Origin: an uncultured Oscillospiraceae bacterium
GTDB taxonomy: Bacteria; Bacillota; Clostridia; Oscillospirales; Oscillospiraceae
Assembly: GCA_934565425.1 (NCBI GenBank)
Contig: CAKTHW010000078.1
Span: 1-7,127, forward strand
Length of the DNA stretch: 7,127 nucleotides
Direction of reading: 5' to 3'
The position numbers were made by a program, and so were the translations under genes. Positions 6,475-7,127 of this stretch are shown here, in pieces (within the stretch, counting starts at the first letter, position 1; each line of letters begins with the position of its first letter). Below the pieces are notes generated by a model. That model made no database searches. It was not told the DNA's origin and worked only from the letters and a program-made list of their open reading frames with translations.

Positions 6475-6489
6475 CGATATATCGAAAAA
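6470..6489. repeat. Perfect 20-bp palindrome upstream of the aminotransferase promoter
   Basis: TTTTTCGATATATCGAAAAA is a perfect inverted repeat with no spacer. Its left arm shares the T-tract of the leuCDB terminator and its right arm ends 5 bp before the -35 of the next promoter. It could be an operator for a dimeric regulator, or part of a compound terminator. No known binding motif was recognised. Confidence 0.6.
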
Positions 6490-6494
6490 GACGG

Positions 6495-6524
6495 TTGACA
6501 GTTCTGCAAGTTCTCGATTATAAT
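6495..6524 (+). promoter_or_regulatory. Near-consensus sigma-A promoter of the aminotransferase gene
   Basis: Perfect TTGACA (6495-6500), 18-bp spacer, perfect TATAAT (6519-6524). The predicted start is near 6531, leaving a leader of about 47 bases with no room for a riboswitch or T-box. High, possibly constitutive expression is expected unless the adjacent palindrome is an operator. Confidence 0.85.
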
Positions 6525-6577
6525 ATGTCAAAAAGATGTCTTTTCATTCTTGTGAATTTCAATAAGGAGGCTTACCT

Positions 6578-7127
6578 ATGAAGCCGTTATCTCGCATTGC
6601 TGAACAAGTCAACGAATCCTCCACCCTGGCTATGGACGCCCTATATAAGCAGATGAAGGCGGATGGCATCGACGTTCTGGGCTTCGCCGCCGGCGAACCG
6701 GATTTCCCCACGCCGGATCGCATCAAGCTGGCAGCCATTGAGGCCATCATCAACAATGAGACCAAGTACACCCCCGCCACCGGCACCATGGCTCTGAAGC
6801 AGGCCATCTGCCAGCGTCTGAAAGAGGACTGTGGCGTAGAATACCAGCCCAGCCAGATCATTGCCAGCAGCGGCGCCAAGCACTGCATCTACCTGGTCAT
6901 GCAGTCCCTGGTGAACGAAGGGGACGAGGTCATCATCCCCACCCCCGCCTGGGTCAGCTACAGCGAGATGACCAAGATGGCCGGCGGCGTGCCCGTCTAC
7001 ATCCCCTGCGGCGAGGAAGACCACTTCAAGCTCACTCCGGAACGCCTGGAAGCGGCCATCACCGACAAGAGCAAGTGCATCTTCTTCAACAACCCATCCA
7101 ACCCCACCGGCATGGTCTACACGGCGG
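6578..7127 (+). CDS. Class I PLP-dependent aminotransferase, aspartate aminotransferase-like (3' end outside window)
   Basis: The frame is open from the ATG at 6578 to the window end, giving 183 of an expected 390-400 or so residues. AAGGAGG at 6564-6570 lies 7 bases before the ATG. Fold type I marks are FAAGEPDFPTP at 36-46, KYTPATGTMALKQAI at 63-77, SSGAKHCIY at 97-105 (cofactor phosphate-binding loop), Trp125 in PTPAWVSY (aromatic residue stacking on PLP), and NNPSNPTG at 171-178, whose last Asn contacts the PLP ring. The PLP lysine would lie further on, outside the window. The closest recognisable group is the aspartate aminotransferase class Ib of Firmicutes, which moves amino groups between aspartate (or related amino acids) and 2-oxoglutarate. 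Exact substrate cannot be settled from half a protein; a role in branched-chain transamination next to leuB is possible but not supported by the motifs. It has its own promoter and is isolated from leuCDB by a terminator. Confidence 0.9.
   Translation, partial: MKPLSRIAEQVNESSTLAMDALYKQMKADGIDVLGFAAGEPDFPTPDRIKLAAIEAIINNETKYTPATGTMALKQAICQRLKEDCGVEYQPSQIIASSGAKHCIYLVMQSLVNEGDEVIIPTPAWVSYSEMTKMAGGVPVYIPCGEEDHFKLTPERLEAAITDKSKCIFFNNPSNPTGMVYTA

Noticed and set aside
5233..6531. Minus-strand open frame of 432 residues opposite leuB
   Set aside because: It is antisense to leuB, with the same His/Gly/Val-rich shadow composition, and its start lies beyond the leu terminator in the next promoter region.

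Overview
The window looks like chromosomal DNA from a fairly GC-rich Firmicute of the class Clostridia. The likeliest family is Oscillospiraceae (Faecalibacterium, Subdoligranulum or Flavonifractor type), but this rests on general character only: strong GGAGG ribosome sites, sigma-A style promoters, a DUF6273 membrane protein, and a MATE and a Crp-type gene of clostridial flavour. No species can be fixed from the sequence alone. I see no mobile element, tRNA, rRNA or CRISPR array.

Layout. (1) At 1-810 (+) is the C-terminal part of a MATE-family membrane transporter, cut by the window edge. (2) Converging on it from the minus strand, with 7 bp between the stop codons, is a Sfp-type 4'-phosphopantetheinyl transferase (818-1471). 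(3) Upstream of that, also minus, is a one-pass membrane protein with helical repeats and a C-terminal DUF6273 domain (1529-2695). It has its own promoter (2729-2757) and is followed by a strong hairpin terminator (1490-1524), placed so close to the transferase start that the transferase has no obvious promoter of its own. (4) Next on the minus strand is a Crp/Fnr-family regulator (2765-3421). (5) Diverging from it is the leucine operon leuC-leuD-leuB (3528-6378, +), encoding both isopropylmalate isomerase subunits and 3-isopropylmalate dehydrogenase, and ending in a strong terminator (6440-6474). (6) A new transcription unit follows, with a near-consensus promoter (6495-6524) and a class I PLP-dependent aminotransferase that runs off the window end (6578-7127).

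How the parts work together. LeuC/LeuD isomerise 2-isopropylmalate to 3-isopropylmalate and LeuB oxidises it towards 2-ketoisocaproate. A branched-chain aminotransferase would finish leucine, but the aminotransferase here resembles aspartate aminotransferases and sits in a separate unit. leuA is not in the window.

The most interesting place is the 106-bp divergent region between the Crp-type gene and leuC. The two promoters overlap. A Crp-style inverted repeat (TGTAA-N6-TAACA) covers the regulator's own -10 and is centred about -41.5 from the predicted leuC start, the classic class II activation position. The recognition helix of the adjacent regulator has residues compatible with a TGTWA rather than a TGTGA half-site. 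This suggests, without proving, a self-limiting Crp-type switch on leucine synthesis in place of the leader-based (T-box) control common in Firmicutes. Apart from this the window is ordinary housekeeping DNA, and I found no convincing novel multi-gene system.
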